Origin: Planctomycetota bacterium
GTDB lineage: Bacteria; Planctomycetota; Planctomycetia; Pirellulales; UBA7805
Direction: 5' to 3'
Length of the DNA: 64,000 nt
Assembly (NCBI GenBank): GCA_003389215.1
Contig: QQVP01000071.1
Span: forward strand, 124,001 to 188,000
Under the pieces are notes generated by a model. That model was given only the letters and a program-made list of their open reading frames with translations, searched no databases and was not told the DNA's origin. Within the stretch, counting starts at the first letter, position 1. The number at the start of each line of letters is the position of its first letter. Positions 19,744 to 27,789 of this stretch are shown in pieces. The position numbers and the translations under genes are program-made.

Positions 19744-20757
19744 CTAGCGGACCTGAATGCAGACCTTGCCCAGGTGGCCGCCGGAGGCCAGGTGCTCGTA
19801 CGCCTCGCGGGCGGCGTCGAAGGGAAACACCCGATCGACGACCGGCCGCAGCCCCGACGCACACACGGCGGCGGCAAAGCGGCGTAGCTCCTCCGTCGAC
19901 TCCATGTAGATGCCGCGAACCGTGATCTGTCGCATGAGGGCCGAGAAGACGTCGATCTGCGCCTCGCTGCCGGCCAGGACCCCGATCAGCGCGATGCGGG
20001 CACCGTAGGCCGCCGCGGCCAGCGAGCCGCTCAGCGAATCGCCACCGGCCACCTCGACCACCACGTCGACCCCGGCGCCGCCGGTGATCTCGCGAACCTG
20101 TCGCGGCCAGTCCGGCTCGCGATAGTCGACCGTGGCCGCCACACCAAACTCGCGGCCGACCCGTTCGGCCTTGTCCGGGCTCGACGTCGTGACGATCGAC
20201 CGGGCACCCAGTAGCTGAGACAGCTGCATGGCAAAGATGGCCACCCCGCCGGTCCCGTGGATCAGCACCCACTCGCCGGGACGCGTTTGGCCGTGGGTGA
20301 CGACCGAGGCCCAGGCGGTGAGCCCGGCCACGGGCAACGTGGCGGCTTCGGAAAAACTCAAGTGCTCGGGAACCGCGACGAGTGCCTCGGCCGGATAGAC
20401 GACTTGCTCGGCCAGCATGCCGTCGAGACCCTGTCCACCGACAAAAGTCTTCGACCAGTCGCGGCGTAGCGTGCCCGCCGGCCAGTGGCGAAAGGGGGCG
20501 TTCAGCACGCGATCGCCGACCTGCAATTCGCTGACCTCGGGGCCGACCTCGGCGACGACCCCGGCCATGTCACTGGTAGCGATGATCGCCGGGTCTTGCG
20601 GGCCACCATAGCGGCCGTCGGCGACCATCAGATCGCGATAGTTCAACGAAACGGCATGCACGTCGACCACCACTTCGCGCGGCCCAGGCTTCGGCTCGGG
20701 ACGTTCCGCGAGGGTCAGCTGATCGAGCCCCTGACCGTTGACGGTGTAGCAACGCAT
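19744..20757 (-). CDS. Zinc-free medium-chain NAD(P)-dependent alcohol dehydrogenase / quinone reductase
   Basis: A 337-residue medium-chain dehydrogenase/reductase. It has a GroES-like N-terminal domain (VSLNYRDLMVADGRYG, SDMAGVVAEVGPEV) and a Rossmann domain (WVLIHGTGGVAIFAMQLSQLLGA). The catalytic-zinc Cys/His set is not apparent, placing it with zinc-free quinone oxidoreductase-like enzymes that reduce activated double bonds or quinones with NADPH; the substrate is not predictable. A 104-bp repeat copy lies 34 bp upstream of the ATG at 20757, in the divergent region shared with the next gene. Confidence 0.9.
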   Translation of the reverse strand: MRCYTVNGQGLDQLTLAERPEPKPGPREVVVDVHAVSLNYRDLMVADGRYGGPQDPAIIATSDMAGVVAEVGPEVSELQVGDRVLNAPFRHWPAGTLRRDWSKTFVGGQGLDGMLAEQVVYPAEALVAVPEHLSFSEAATLPVAGLTAWASVVTHGQTRPGEWVLIHGTGGVAIFAMQLSQLLGARSIVTTSSPDKAERVGREFGVAATVDYREPDWPRQVREITGGAGVDVVVEVAGGDSLSGSLAAAAYGARIALIGVLAGSEAQIDVFSALMRQITVRGIYMESTEELRRFAAAVCASGLRPVVDRVFPFDAAREAYEHLASGGHLGKVCIQVR

Positions 20758-20790
20758 GGCAGTTGTTCGGTGCTTGCTCGTACGGAAATC

Positions 20791-20894
20791 TATTGAGCCC
20801 TGCGCAGCCAATGAACCAGGCCGACCAGCGGGAGGCCGGCATTCCAGCCGGCACCGCCGCCGCGAAGGGCTCATTAACAACGCAGCCATCAATA
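20791..20894 (+). repeat. 104-bp palindromic repeat family, copy 2
   Basis: Begins TATTGAGCCC and ends CATCAATA. The outer pair is GAGCCCT (20795-20801) with AGGGCTC (20866-20872); the inner perfect hairpin is GCCGGC-ATTCCA-GCCGGC (20835-20852). It lies in the divergent region between the oxidoreductase and the 374-aa secreted protein, where it could sit in a leader transcript. Confidence 0.92.
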
Positions 20895-21028
20895 AAGACG
20901 AACGCGCCAGCGGCGTGCAGTTTGCATTGACCTGCCCTGGCACTTTTCGTAGTGTACGACCCCTTTTCCCGAGACGGTAGGCGACCCCATATCCGTGACA
21001 GGTCGCACCACCGCGTGAGGTTGCTGCG

Positions 21029-22153
21029 ATGGCCAACCAGCTTGCAGTTCGTGGTCCTGTTGGCGGTCGCGCCGCCCATCGGTTTTGGCTGGCCGGCGCA
21101 TGGTTGATCGGGCTCGCCATTTGTTGGGGCGGGTACTTTGCCGAGGCTCAGAACGCCCGGCAAGCGACGCGGTACCTGCTGCTCAAGAACGGCCAGGAGC
21201 TGGCAGGCGAAGTCAGCTACGAGGGAGAGCACTACCGCCTGCGGCTCCCCAGCGGCGAGATTCGCGTGCCGCGGGACGATGTGGCGCAGCTCTGCCGCGA
21301 TCTGGACGAGGTTCTCGCGGTGAAGCGGGCGGGTCTGCAACCGGACGACTTGCACGGCCAGGTCCGCCTGATCGAGTGGTGCATCGATCGCCGACTTCTC
21401 GGACCGGCCGAAGTGCTGCTCGCCGAGGCCGAAGCCCGGGCGGCCCACCATTCCCGAGTTCAGCTGACCCGACGTCTGCTGGAACTGGCTCAGCGGACGC
21501 CCACGCAGGCCCCTGCCGTCCCCATGCTCGAGGCCCAGCGAGAGGAAGAGCAGGAGCGACTCGAACACCTCACCCGAGCCCTGCCGGAAGGGACGGTCGA
21601 GGCCTTTCGCCGCACAATTCAGCCCAATTTGCTCGTCGGTTGTGCTGCCGCCAGATGTCATGGCAGCAACTCCGGACATGAACTTCGACTTTTCCGGCCG
21701 ACCGGTCGAAACGTCCTGACGCGACGCTCGACGCAGCGAAATCTCGAATCGCTGCTCCGCTGGATCGACCGCGAAGCGCCCGCGCAGAGTCCCCTGCTGG
21801 TGGCGGCGGCCACTCCCCACGGAAATCTGGAGGAGGCCGTCTACGGACCGGCTCAGCAGCAGCGGCTCGATACCCTGACGGCCTGGGTGGAGTCGGTCGC
21901 CACAAGCGAGCACGTTTCGCAGCCTGCGACCGTGGCGACGGCAACGACGCCCGACTCGCCGCCGACCCTTTCACAGGCGCTCGTGGAGCCGAGGAACCGG
22001 CAACCGTCGCGGGCCGCGGGATCGAAGGACGAGCCTCAACAGCGGGGCGGCGACGCCGAGACCGATCCGTGCGATCCGGCGATTTTCAATCGACGTCATC
22101 ACGACTCGGAAGTTGTGGGCCAAGCCACGGACGCGGCAGACGTCGCGGGCTAG
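21029..22153 (+). CDS. Exported planctomycete protein with a C-x4-C-H motif
   Basis: A 374-residue protein. The N-terminus holds an export signal or anchor (WLAGAWLIGLAICWGGYF). Residues 45-100 look like a small beta domain (YLLLKNGQELAGEVSYEGEH, similar to SH3-like domains of planctomycete secreted proteins), followed by a helical Glu/Arg-rich region. Near residue 210 is NLLVGCAAARCHGSNSGHEL: a C-x4-C-H-G motif resembling the variant haem-binding sites of planctomycete cytochrome-like domains, although a canonical CxxCH is absent. The C-terminal 90 residues are low-complexity. No family name can be given. The gene is followed closely by a repeat copy. Confidence 0.7.
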   Translation: MANQLAVRGPVGGRAAHRFWLAGAWLIGLAICWGGYFAEAQNARQATRYLLLKNGQELAGEVSYEGEHYRLRLPSGEIRVPRDDVAQLCRDLDEVLAVKRAGLQPDDLHGQVRLIEWCIDRRLLGPAEVLLAEAEARAAHHSRVQLTRRLLELAQRTPTQAPAVPMLEAQREEEQERLEHLTRALPEGTVEAFRRTIQPNLLVGCAAARCHGSNSGHELRLFRPTGRNVLTRRSTQRNLESLLRWIDREAPAQSPLLVAAATPHGNLEEAVYGPAQQQRLDTLTAWVESVATSEHVSQPATVATATTPDSPPTLSQALVEPRNRQPSRAAGSKDEPQQRGGDAETDPCDPAIFNRRHHDSEVVGQATDAADVAG

Positions 22154-22185
22154 AGCGTCACGAACCAGACCTCGTGAGCGCGGTC

Positions 22186-22289
22186 TATTGAGCCCTGCGC
22201 AGCCAATGAACCAGGCCGACCAGCGGGAGGCCGGCATTCCAGCGGGCACCGCCGCCGCGAAGGGCTCATTAACAACGCAGCCATCAATA
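22186..22289 (+). repeat. 104-bp palindromic repeat family, copy 3
   Basis: Begins TATTGAGCCC and ends CATCAATA, with extended flanking complementarity GGTCTATTGA/TCAATAGACC. The inner hairpin is GCCGGC-ATTCCA-GCGGGC with one mismatch. Its right end overlaps the stop codon (TGA) of the Nudix gene at 22284-22286. Confidence 0.92.
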
Positions 22290-22757
22290 GACCGTGTCAC
22301 GTCCGCCGGGTGGCTTCACCCCGTCGATCAGGAATTCACCCCGACGCCAGGCAGCGAGAAACTCCAGGTTGCTGGAGAGCAGGCCTGACAACGAGCCGAG
22401 TTCTTCGACCGAAAGCCAGGCGGCCTGGGCGACTTCGGCAGGATTGGGTGCAAGTTCGACGTTCGCCGGCAGGGCGGCCAGCCACCAGGCCAGTTCGACA
22501 TTCCAGCGGGTCGTGCTCGTCCAGAGCCGTCGCACGGGCTCGACGTCGACGCCCAACTCCTCACGCAGTTCGCGAACCAGGGCGGTTGTCTCCGCTTCGT
22601 CGCCCTCGATTCCGCCTCCGGGGAAGCAGTAGGCCCCCGGTGCCACGACATGGGCCGAGCGTCGGATGACCAGCAGACGACCGACGCGGGGGACGACGGC
22701 AATCGCGCCACGACGGGATTTGCCGGGATTCGGCTCGCGGTCCATGCTGGAGTTCAT
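22284..22757 (-). CDS. Nudix hydrolase (MutT-like)
   Basis: A 157-residue Nudix pyrophosphohydrolase. The Nudix box GGGIEGDEAETTALVRELRE and the following ELGV fit the G-x5-E-x7-R-E-x2-E-E-x-G pattern. The N-terminal beta strand (AIAVVPRVGRLLVIRRSA) is standard. The substrate cannot be predicted; size and context fit a nucleotide-sanitising or NADH-type enzyme. The stop codon TGA and the preceding Tyr codon are formed by the end of 104-bp repeat copy 3, so the last residues may differ from those of relatives. Confidence 0.9.
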   Translation of the reverse strand: MNSSMDREPNPGKSRRGAIAVVPRVGRLLVIRRSAHVVAPGAYCFPGGGIEGDEAETTALVRELREELGVDVEPVRRLWTSTTRWNVELAWWLAALPANVELAPNPAEVAQAAWLSVEELGSLSGLLSSNLEFLAAWRRGEFLIDGVKPPGGRDTVY

Positions 22758-22798
22758 TCGCGGTGGCCTGGCTCAGCGCGGCGGCCATTCACCGTGAA

Positions 22799-22825
22799 TT
22801 GGCACGCTTGGGGCCCGAGTATAAT
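22799..22825 (+). promoter_or_regulatory. Promoter-like TTGGCA-N15-TATAAT reading into repeat A
   Basis: TTGGCA (22799-22804) and a perfect TATAAT (22820-22825) are 15 bp apart. The expected start point coincides with the left end of repeat copy A (22830). No plus-strand gene begins before 23358, so it may transcribe the repeat as a non-coding RNA or the YwqK-like gene. Confidence 0.4.
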
Positions 22826-22829
22826 GGAT

Positions 22830-22992
22830 CTAGAGCGCGTCTCGTTTATCTCTCGCGCCTCGGCTGGCTACGCCTGTGCTTGGCGACGTCGACCTGCATC
22901 GACGAATCTCTCGGATTCGCCTGCTTCGGTCTCCTTGCCAAACGTGCCTCGCCCACGCCAAGGACGCGACACCTATCCCAGGCACGCTCTAG
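22830..22992 (+). repeat. 162-bp TIR repeat family, copy A
   Basis: Begins CTAGAGCGCGTC and ends GGCACGCTCTAG, giving imperfect terminal inverted repeats. The interior aligns over its whole length with copy B at 59619-59780 in opposite orientation, including shared blocks such as TCTCGTTTATCTCT and ACGTCGACCTGCATCGACGA. There is no open frame with family resemblance, so it looks like a MITE-type non-autonomous element. Confidence 0.9.
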
Positions 22993-23105
22993 TGACGGCG
23001 AAGTACGGGTCGCGGTGGCCCAGTGCGGTGGCCCAGTGGCGTCGGCTGGGGGCGAGTTGCTGGGCCGGCGGGCCGATAGACGCGAACCCAGACGTGTGAG
23101 ATATT

Positions 23106-23209
23106 TATTGATGGCTACGTTGTCAATGAGCCCTTCGCGGCGGCGGTGCCCGCTGGAATGCCGGCCTCCCGCTGGTCGGCCTGGTTCATTGGCTGCGCAG
23201 GGCTCAATA
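23106..23209 (-). repeat. 104-bp palindromic repeat family, copy 4 (inverted)
   Basis: Reverse-strand copy: reads TATTGATGGC from the left and ends GGCTCAATA. It differs from the others by GCTACGTTGTC for GCTGCGTTGTT. Together with copy 3 it brackets the Nudix gene and repeat A in opposite orientation. Confidence 0.92.
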
Positions 23210-23357
23210 GTAGGTTCAAGAATTCGTGCCCGGACATGGCGGGACGGTGATTCGCGAGGCTGCGATTTTCGTCGTTGCAATTGTTCACGTTGCCGAGGGG
23301 TGAAGCGCGGTCGCTCCGACCGCGCCGCCGCCGGCACCAGTTCGCAAGAGGAAGAGA

Positions 23358-24113
23358 ATGAGTAATTACCCGGGACAAATCGGCTTGGGGTTGTTGATTG
23401 GATTGCTGGTCGTGCTTGGCCCCACCGAGTCGTGGGCCGACAACGGCGCAACGACGCGAAGTCCGCGATCCGCGGCCTCGAGCGGCGACGAAACCGATGA
23501 GTTCCTCGAAGCGGAGCAGCTCACCTTGCGCTACGGCGACGGTCGCAAGAAACGGGAAGTGGTCGTCCATAAGTACATCAGCGGCAAGACGAAGTACCAC
23601 GGTAAATACACCGAGTGGCATCAGAGCGGTGAGAAGTGGAAGGAAGGCAACTACGAGAACGACCTTCGCGTCGGCGAGTGGAAGTGGTGGAACGAGCAGG
23701 GTCAACTCGTCAAGGAGGCTGTCTTTGTCGAAGACAAGCCCGACGGAGTCTGGAAATTCTATTACGACGACGGCAAGCTGGAGCGTACCGAGTCCTGGAA
23801 GAACGGCGTGCGCGACGGGGTGACGCAGACGTACTACCCCGACGGCAAGCAGCTCAAAGCCGAAATCAATTGGCAAGACGGCAAGCGACACGGCGTCGCC
23901 CGCCAGTGGTACGCCAATGGACAGCTCAAGACCGAATCGGAGTTTCTCGTCAACGAACGTCACGGAACCTGGAAGGAGTGGTACGACAGCGGTCAGCTTC
24001 GCCTCAGCCGCGGCTATCGCAACGGCCAGCGGCACGGTCGCAATATCGAGTGGGATGACGAAGGCATCGAAATCGTCAATCAGGAGTTTCGGGACGGCGA
24101 GCGGGTGGAATAG
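23358..24113 (+). CDS. Secreted YwqK/MORN-repeat protein, paralogue 1
   Basis: A 251-residue protein with a signal peptide (about 1-28, ending at SWA) and a Ser/Thr-rich linker. It then carries a tandem array of about seven MORN-like units of 22-24 residues with the pattern YxxGKxHGxWxxWYxNGQLK (for example KHGVARQWYANGQLKTESEF). Proteins of this type are often named YwqK-family antitoxins, but that role is not supported for exported planctomycete versions; a cell-surface or periplasmic scaffold is more likely (inference). ATG 23358 follows AGAGGAAGAG. A larger paralogue lies at 30391-31614. Confidence 0.85.
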   Translation: MSNYPGQIGLGLLIGLLVVLGPTESWADNGATTRSPRSAASSGDETDEFLEAEQLTLRYGDGRKKREVVVHKYISGKTKYHGKYTEWHQSGEKWKEGNYENDLRVGEWKWWNEQGQLVKEAVFVEDKPDGVWKFYYDDGKLERTESWKNGVRDGVTQTYYPDGKQLKAEINWQDGKRHGVARQWYANGQLKTESEFLVNERHGTWKEWYDSGQLRLSRGYRNGQRHGRNIEWDDEGIEIVNQEFRDGERVE

Positions 24114-24357
24114 GCTCGCAGCGTCCCTGGTGCGTGCGCGACCTGACTCCCAGCCGACTTGCGACGGGATTGCCTAGCGCTGGTCGTTCTTGATCTCTCC
24201 CCACTGGCCCGCGGGCGAACTTCTCAGCGCCGGTTGGCTGCCGCCGCAGAGTGCGCGTTTGCCAGCCTTGGCCATACGTATTTGCCTCGCTCTCGCGTAG
24301 AATAGGGCGACCCCAGCCCCCCGAGCGCGGCGGGCTAGACCCCGACTCGAGCCAAGT

Positions 24358-26454
24358 ATGGATCGCGAAAAGCCCGAACACGACGCGCCCGAATCGACCC
24401 CAGGTTCCACGGAGGGCGCCGATCCCCCAACTCGGAGCCGCTTCAGCGGCATGGGCCTGTTGCTGCTGCTGGGAATTCTCTTCGGAGTGGCCCTGTTGGT
24501 GCCCGACCTGTGGACTCCGAGCCGCTCGGAAATCAGCGTGGCCATGCTGCGCCGGGAGTTGGCTGCCGGGAACGTGATCCGCGCGATGGCCCAGGGCGAC
24601 CGCATCTTTGGCGAGTTCAACGAACGCCCCGACGACCCCAAGTGGATCGAGAAGCAGGAAGAGGCGGAGCGGGCCAAGGCCGCGGAGCAAGAGGCCGAGA
24701 AAGAAAAGGCGGCAAAATCGGACGAAGGCTCGGCGGAGGAGCAGCCCGCCGAAGAGGCCGAAGAAAAGCCCGAACCGGACAAACTTCACAAGCACTTCGT
24801 CACGACCGTCTCCCTGTTCGGCGACCACTCGGCGCTGGAGAACGAGTTGCAGGAAAAGCTCGGCCATCGCTACTCCGCCAAGCAGATGGAGGACAGCACG
24901 GGCATGTTCATGCTGCTGTCCCTCTCGATTACGATCCTCTTCTTCGTCGCCATCTGGATCATGTTCCGCCGGGCCCGTGATCAGTTTCTGGGTGGCGGGC
25001 TGCTGTCCGGGTTTACCAAGAGTCCGGCCCGCCGCTATGAGGCGGAAGCCGAGCCGGTCACCTTCAAGGACGTAGCGGGGCTGGAGGGCGTCAAGCGGGA
25101 CCTCGAAGAGATCGTCGAGTTCCTCAAGGACCCGGAGCGGTTCGAGCGACTTGGCGGCCGGGTTCCCAAGGGCGTGCTGCTGATGGGCCCTCCCGGCACC
25201 GGCAAGACGCTGCTGGCCCGGGCCGTCGCCGGCGAAGCGGGCGTCCCCTTCTTCTCGATCAGCGGCTCGGAATTCATCCAGATGTTCGTCGGCGTCGGTG
25301 CCGGCCGCGTGCGCGATCTGTTCAAGACGGCCAAGGACTCCGCTCCGTCAATCTTGTTCATCGACGAGATCGATGCCGTCGGTCGACACCGCGGGGCCGG
25401 CTTGGGCGGCGGGAACGACGAGCGCGAGCAAACTCTGAATCAGATTCTCAGCGAGATGGACGGCTTCCGGCAGAGCGAGTCGGTGATCGTGCTGGCGGCG
25501 ACGAATCGACCCGACGTCTTGGACCCGGCCCTGCTGCGCCCCGGACGCTTCGACCGTCACATCACGGTCGATCGCCCGACGCGGAAGGGCCGCGAGGAAA
25601 TATTTAAGGTTCACGTGCGAAGAATACCTCTGGCGGACGACGTCGATCTCGAACGCCTGGCGGCGGGAACGATCGGACTGACCGGCGCCGATATCCGCAA
25701 TCTCGTCAACGAAGCGGCCCTCTGGGCAACGCGACGAGGCAAGGATGCCGTGTTCATGGACGACTTCGAGCACGCCCGGGACAAGATCCTCATGGGGGCC
25801 AAGCGCGAGGAAGTACTCAGCGAAGAGGAGAAGGAGATGACCGCCTATCACGAGGCGGGACACGCGCTGTTGGCATGGATCGTGCCGGGAATCGACCGAC
25901 TGCACAAAGTGACGGTCGTTCCCCACGGTCGAGCCTTGGGGGTGACGCAGCTGTTGCCCGAGGAAGATCGTCTCAACATTAGCGAAGCGGACCTGCGGGC
26001 TCGGTTGGTGTTCATGCTGGGGGGGCGTGCGGCGGAAAAACTGATCTACGACCAATACAGCGCCGGAGCGGAGAACGACTTGACCGAGGCCACCAAGCTC
26101 GCGCGTCGAATGGTCTCGCGCTGGGGCATGAGCGAGCGACTGGGCCCGGTGGCCTACCACGCCACGGAAGAGAACCCGTTTCTCGGTCGGGAATTTCACA
26201 GCGAACGGGAATTCAGCGAACACACGGCGCAAATGATCGATGAGGAGATCGCGCGTATCTTGCATGCCTCGGCCGACCGCGCCATGGAACTGTTGCGGGC
26301 CAACTCCGAGAAGCTTAAGAAGCTCGCCGAGGCCCTGGTCGAGCATGAGTTTCTCGACGAAGAAGATATCACGGAACTGATTGGGCCGTCGGTGCACACG
26401 ATCCACGAGACCAATGGTCGAGGCTCCGGCCGCACAAGCGAGAATCTGAAGTGA
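24358..26454 (+). CDS. ftsH: ATP-dependent zinc metalloprotease FtsH
   Basis: A 698-residue membrane-bound AAA+ protease that degrades misfolded membrane proteins and short-lived regulators. Order: cytoplasmic tail; TM1 near 34-50; a long periplasmic region with an unusual Glu/Ala/Lys-rich stretch (about 98-140) before TM2 near 182-200; AAA module with Walker A GPPGTGKT (277-284), Walker [13 protein letters not shown] and the second region of homology; then the peptidase with HEAGH (498-502). The last zinc ligand is expected in the following helical region ([13 protein letters not shown]). The insert between the TM segments makes it longer than E. coli FtsH (644). Confidence 0.96.
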   Translation: MDREKPEHDAPESTPGSTEGADPPTRSRFSGMGLLLLLGILFGVALLVPDLWTPSRSEISVAMLRRELAAGNVIRAMAQGDRIFGEFNERPDDPKWIEKQEEAERAKAAEQEAEKEKAAKSDEGSAEEQPAEEAEEKPEPDKLHKHFVTTVSLFGDHSALENELQEKLGHRYSAKQMEDSTGMFMLLSLSITILFFVAIWIMFRRARDQFLGGGLLSGFTKSPARRYEAEAEPVTFKDVAGLEGVKRDLEEIVEFLKDPERFERLGGRVPKGVLLMGPPGTGKTLLARAVAGEAGVPFFSISGSEFIQMFVGVGAGRVRDLFKTAKDSAPSILFIDEIDAVGRHRGAGLGGGNDEREQTLNQILSEMDGFRQSESVIVLAATNRPDVLDPALLRPGRFDRHITVDRPTRKGREEIFKVHVRRIPLADDVDLERLAAGTIGLTGADIRNLVNEAALWATRRGKDAVFMDDFEHARDKILMGAKREEVLSEEEKEMTAYHEAGHALLAWIVPGIDRLHKVTVVPHGRALGVTQLLPEEDRLNISEADLRARLVFMLGGRAAEKLIYDQYSAGAENDLTEATKLARRMVSRWGMSERLGPVAYHATEENPFLGREFHSEREFSEHTAQMIDEEIARILHASADRAMELLRANSEKLKKLAEALVEHEFLDEEDITELIGPSVHTIHETNGRGSGRTSENLK

Positions 26455-26504
26455 CGGTCCTGCGACGCGTGCCGGCCGGCAGGCCCGAGCGGTGCCCGTC
26501 CACA

Positions 26505-26546
26505 CAGGACACGTTACGCAGGACACGTCACGCATGACACGAATTG
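26505..26546. repeat. Three 14-bp direct repeats upstream of the exosortase-like gene
   Basis: CAGGACACGTTACG (26505-26518), CAGGACACGTCACG (26519-26532) and a diverged CATGACACGAATTG (26533-26546) lie head to tail just before the probable ribosome site of the next gene. They may be regulator binding sites, or simply another of the short tandem duplications seen in this genome. Confidence 0.6.
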
Positions 26547-26573
26547 TCGGGAGTGAGAGAAGGGAGAGTGAGT

Positions 26574-27665
26574 GTGGGCAGCGAGTCGGTTCAGGGCCCC
26601 CAGTTGCCCGATGAGCGGCCTTTCGCAACGAGCGTTTCGCCAGCACTCTCTGCCGCCGCGAGTCGGCCCAACGGACGGGACACCGCCTGGCGCGTCTTCG
26701 TCGTCGGCGTCGTCGTCTGTCAAATTGCGGGGCTCTCCTACGCCGTCGAGTTTTCCCGCGGGCCGATGGCCTATCTGGCCGGGCCCAATCTGGCCATGTT
26801 CGCCATGCTCGTGGCCATTCTCACGTTACTGCTCGCCGGCCGCGAGCTCCTGGCCACGGCCCCTCCGGGGCGCTTCTCCCGGTGGCTGGGGCTGGCCGTC
26901 AACGCCTTTGTGTTTCTGGTTTTGCTGGTGGTGACCCGCAGGCTGGACGAAGTCCCGCCGAACTCGGTCGGCGATTCATGGCTCGTTTGGAGTTGGCCGC
27001 TGTTGGCCGTGGTGGTCGGGCTGGCGGCTCTGTTCAGCATGTTCTCGGTCGCAGCCTTGGCCGCCTGGCTGCTGGGGCACTGGCATCATGTCGTGGGATC
27101 CGCTTTGCTCTCGCTGGTGTTCGTGATCTACGTCGACGACATCCAGCGGTGTTGGCGGTGGACGAGTCGCTCGTCGATCGCGATTGCCACGGGGGCACTG
27201 AACCTCGCCTGGGACGAACCGATCATCGCCCGGTACCGCAACGCGGAGAATCCCGTCATCGCCGTTCAGCGCGAGCCTTTTCCAAAGGGCATCATTCGGG
27301 TGACCCGCTACTGCGCGGAAATGGAGTCGCTGGCCGCATTCTGGCTGATCGGCCTGACCGCCTTCATCGCCAAGTGGGGGCGAGGACGCGTGGTGCCGTT
27401 TCTGATCGTGATGGTCGGCGGTAGCGTTCTACTCTACGTTGCCAACGGACTGCGGCTGGCCCTGTTGTCGGGCATCCAGCTCTATCGGAGCGAAGCGTGG
27501 GTTCCGGGGACGCCGCGACTGGTGGTCGACCTGGCGCACTCGCGTATCAGCTCGATGGCCTTGCTTGGTGCCGCGACGTTGATCGTCTGGCTGACGGCGC
27601 GGTGGTGGTGTCCGAGGTCCCACGGCGATAAGGCCGAAGCAGTTGCAAATCTCGCCAAGGCATAG
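26574..27665 (+). CDS. Exosortase/archaeosortase-like membrane protein
   Basis: About 363 residues, polytopic, with roughly eight hydrophobic helices. The C-terminal half carries a Cys-Arg-His set in the exosortase order: Cys247 in IRVTRYCAEMESLAAFWLIG, Arg294 in VANGLRLALLSG, and His322 in VVDLAHSRISSMALLGA. Exosortases are predicted transpeptidases that process PEP-CTERM-type tails of exported proteins. Usually Cys is followed by S/A-G-I; the AEMES here is atypical, so this is a divergent member. GTG 26574 is chosen for its spacing from AAGGGAG; GTG 26568 or TTG 26544 are possible. No PEP-CTERM substrate or exopolysaccharide gene is adjacent. Confidence 0.7.
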   Translation: MGSESVQGPQLPDERPFATSVSPALSAAASRPNGRDTAWRVFVVGVVVCQIAGLSYAVEFSRGPMAYLAGPNLAMFAMLVAILTLLLAGRELLATAPPGRFSRWLGLAVNAFVFLVLLVVTRRLDEVPPNSVGDSWLVWSWPLLAVVVGLAALFSMFSVAALAAWLLGHWHHVVGSALLSLVFVIYVDDIQRCWRWTSRSSIAIATGALNLAWDEPIIARYRNAENPVIAVQREPFPKGIIRVTRYCAEMESLAAFWLIGLTAFIAKWGRGRVVPFLIVMVGGSVLLYVANGLRLALLSGIQLYRSEAWVPGTPRLVVDLAHSRISSMALLGAATLIVWLTARWWCPRSHGDKAEAVANLAKA

Positions 27666-27789
27666 ACAATAGGAGGCTAGAGGCAAATGCGAACTGGATG
27701 TGGTCGGCACCCCCGTCGCGATGCGGATGCGATGTGACGGCAGAAGACCGCCGTCCGGCGCGCCGGAACAAGGTGGGCCGCAATCGCCG

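Larger units (their letters stand above)
22758..23357. other. 600-bp repeat-rich intergenic region
   Basis: Holds a promoter-like pair, the 163-bp repeat copy A, a 13-bp tandem duplication (CGGTGGCCCAGTG at 23013-23025 and 23026-23038), and 104-bp repeat copy 4. No credible coding sequence. The final 150 bp form the leader of the YwqK-like gene. Confidence 0.7.

Noticed and set aside
22141-22160. Remnant of the 162-bp element at the 374-aa gene stop (GCGGGCTAGAGCGT)
   Set aside because: Shares 14 bp with the left flank and end of copy B, but no further similarity follows; likely chance.
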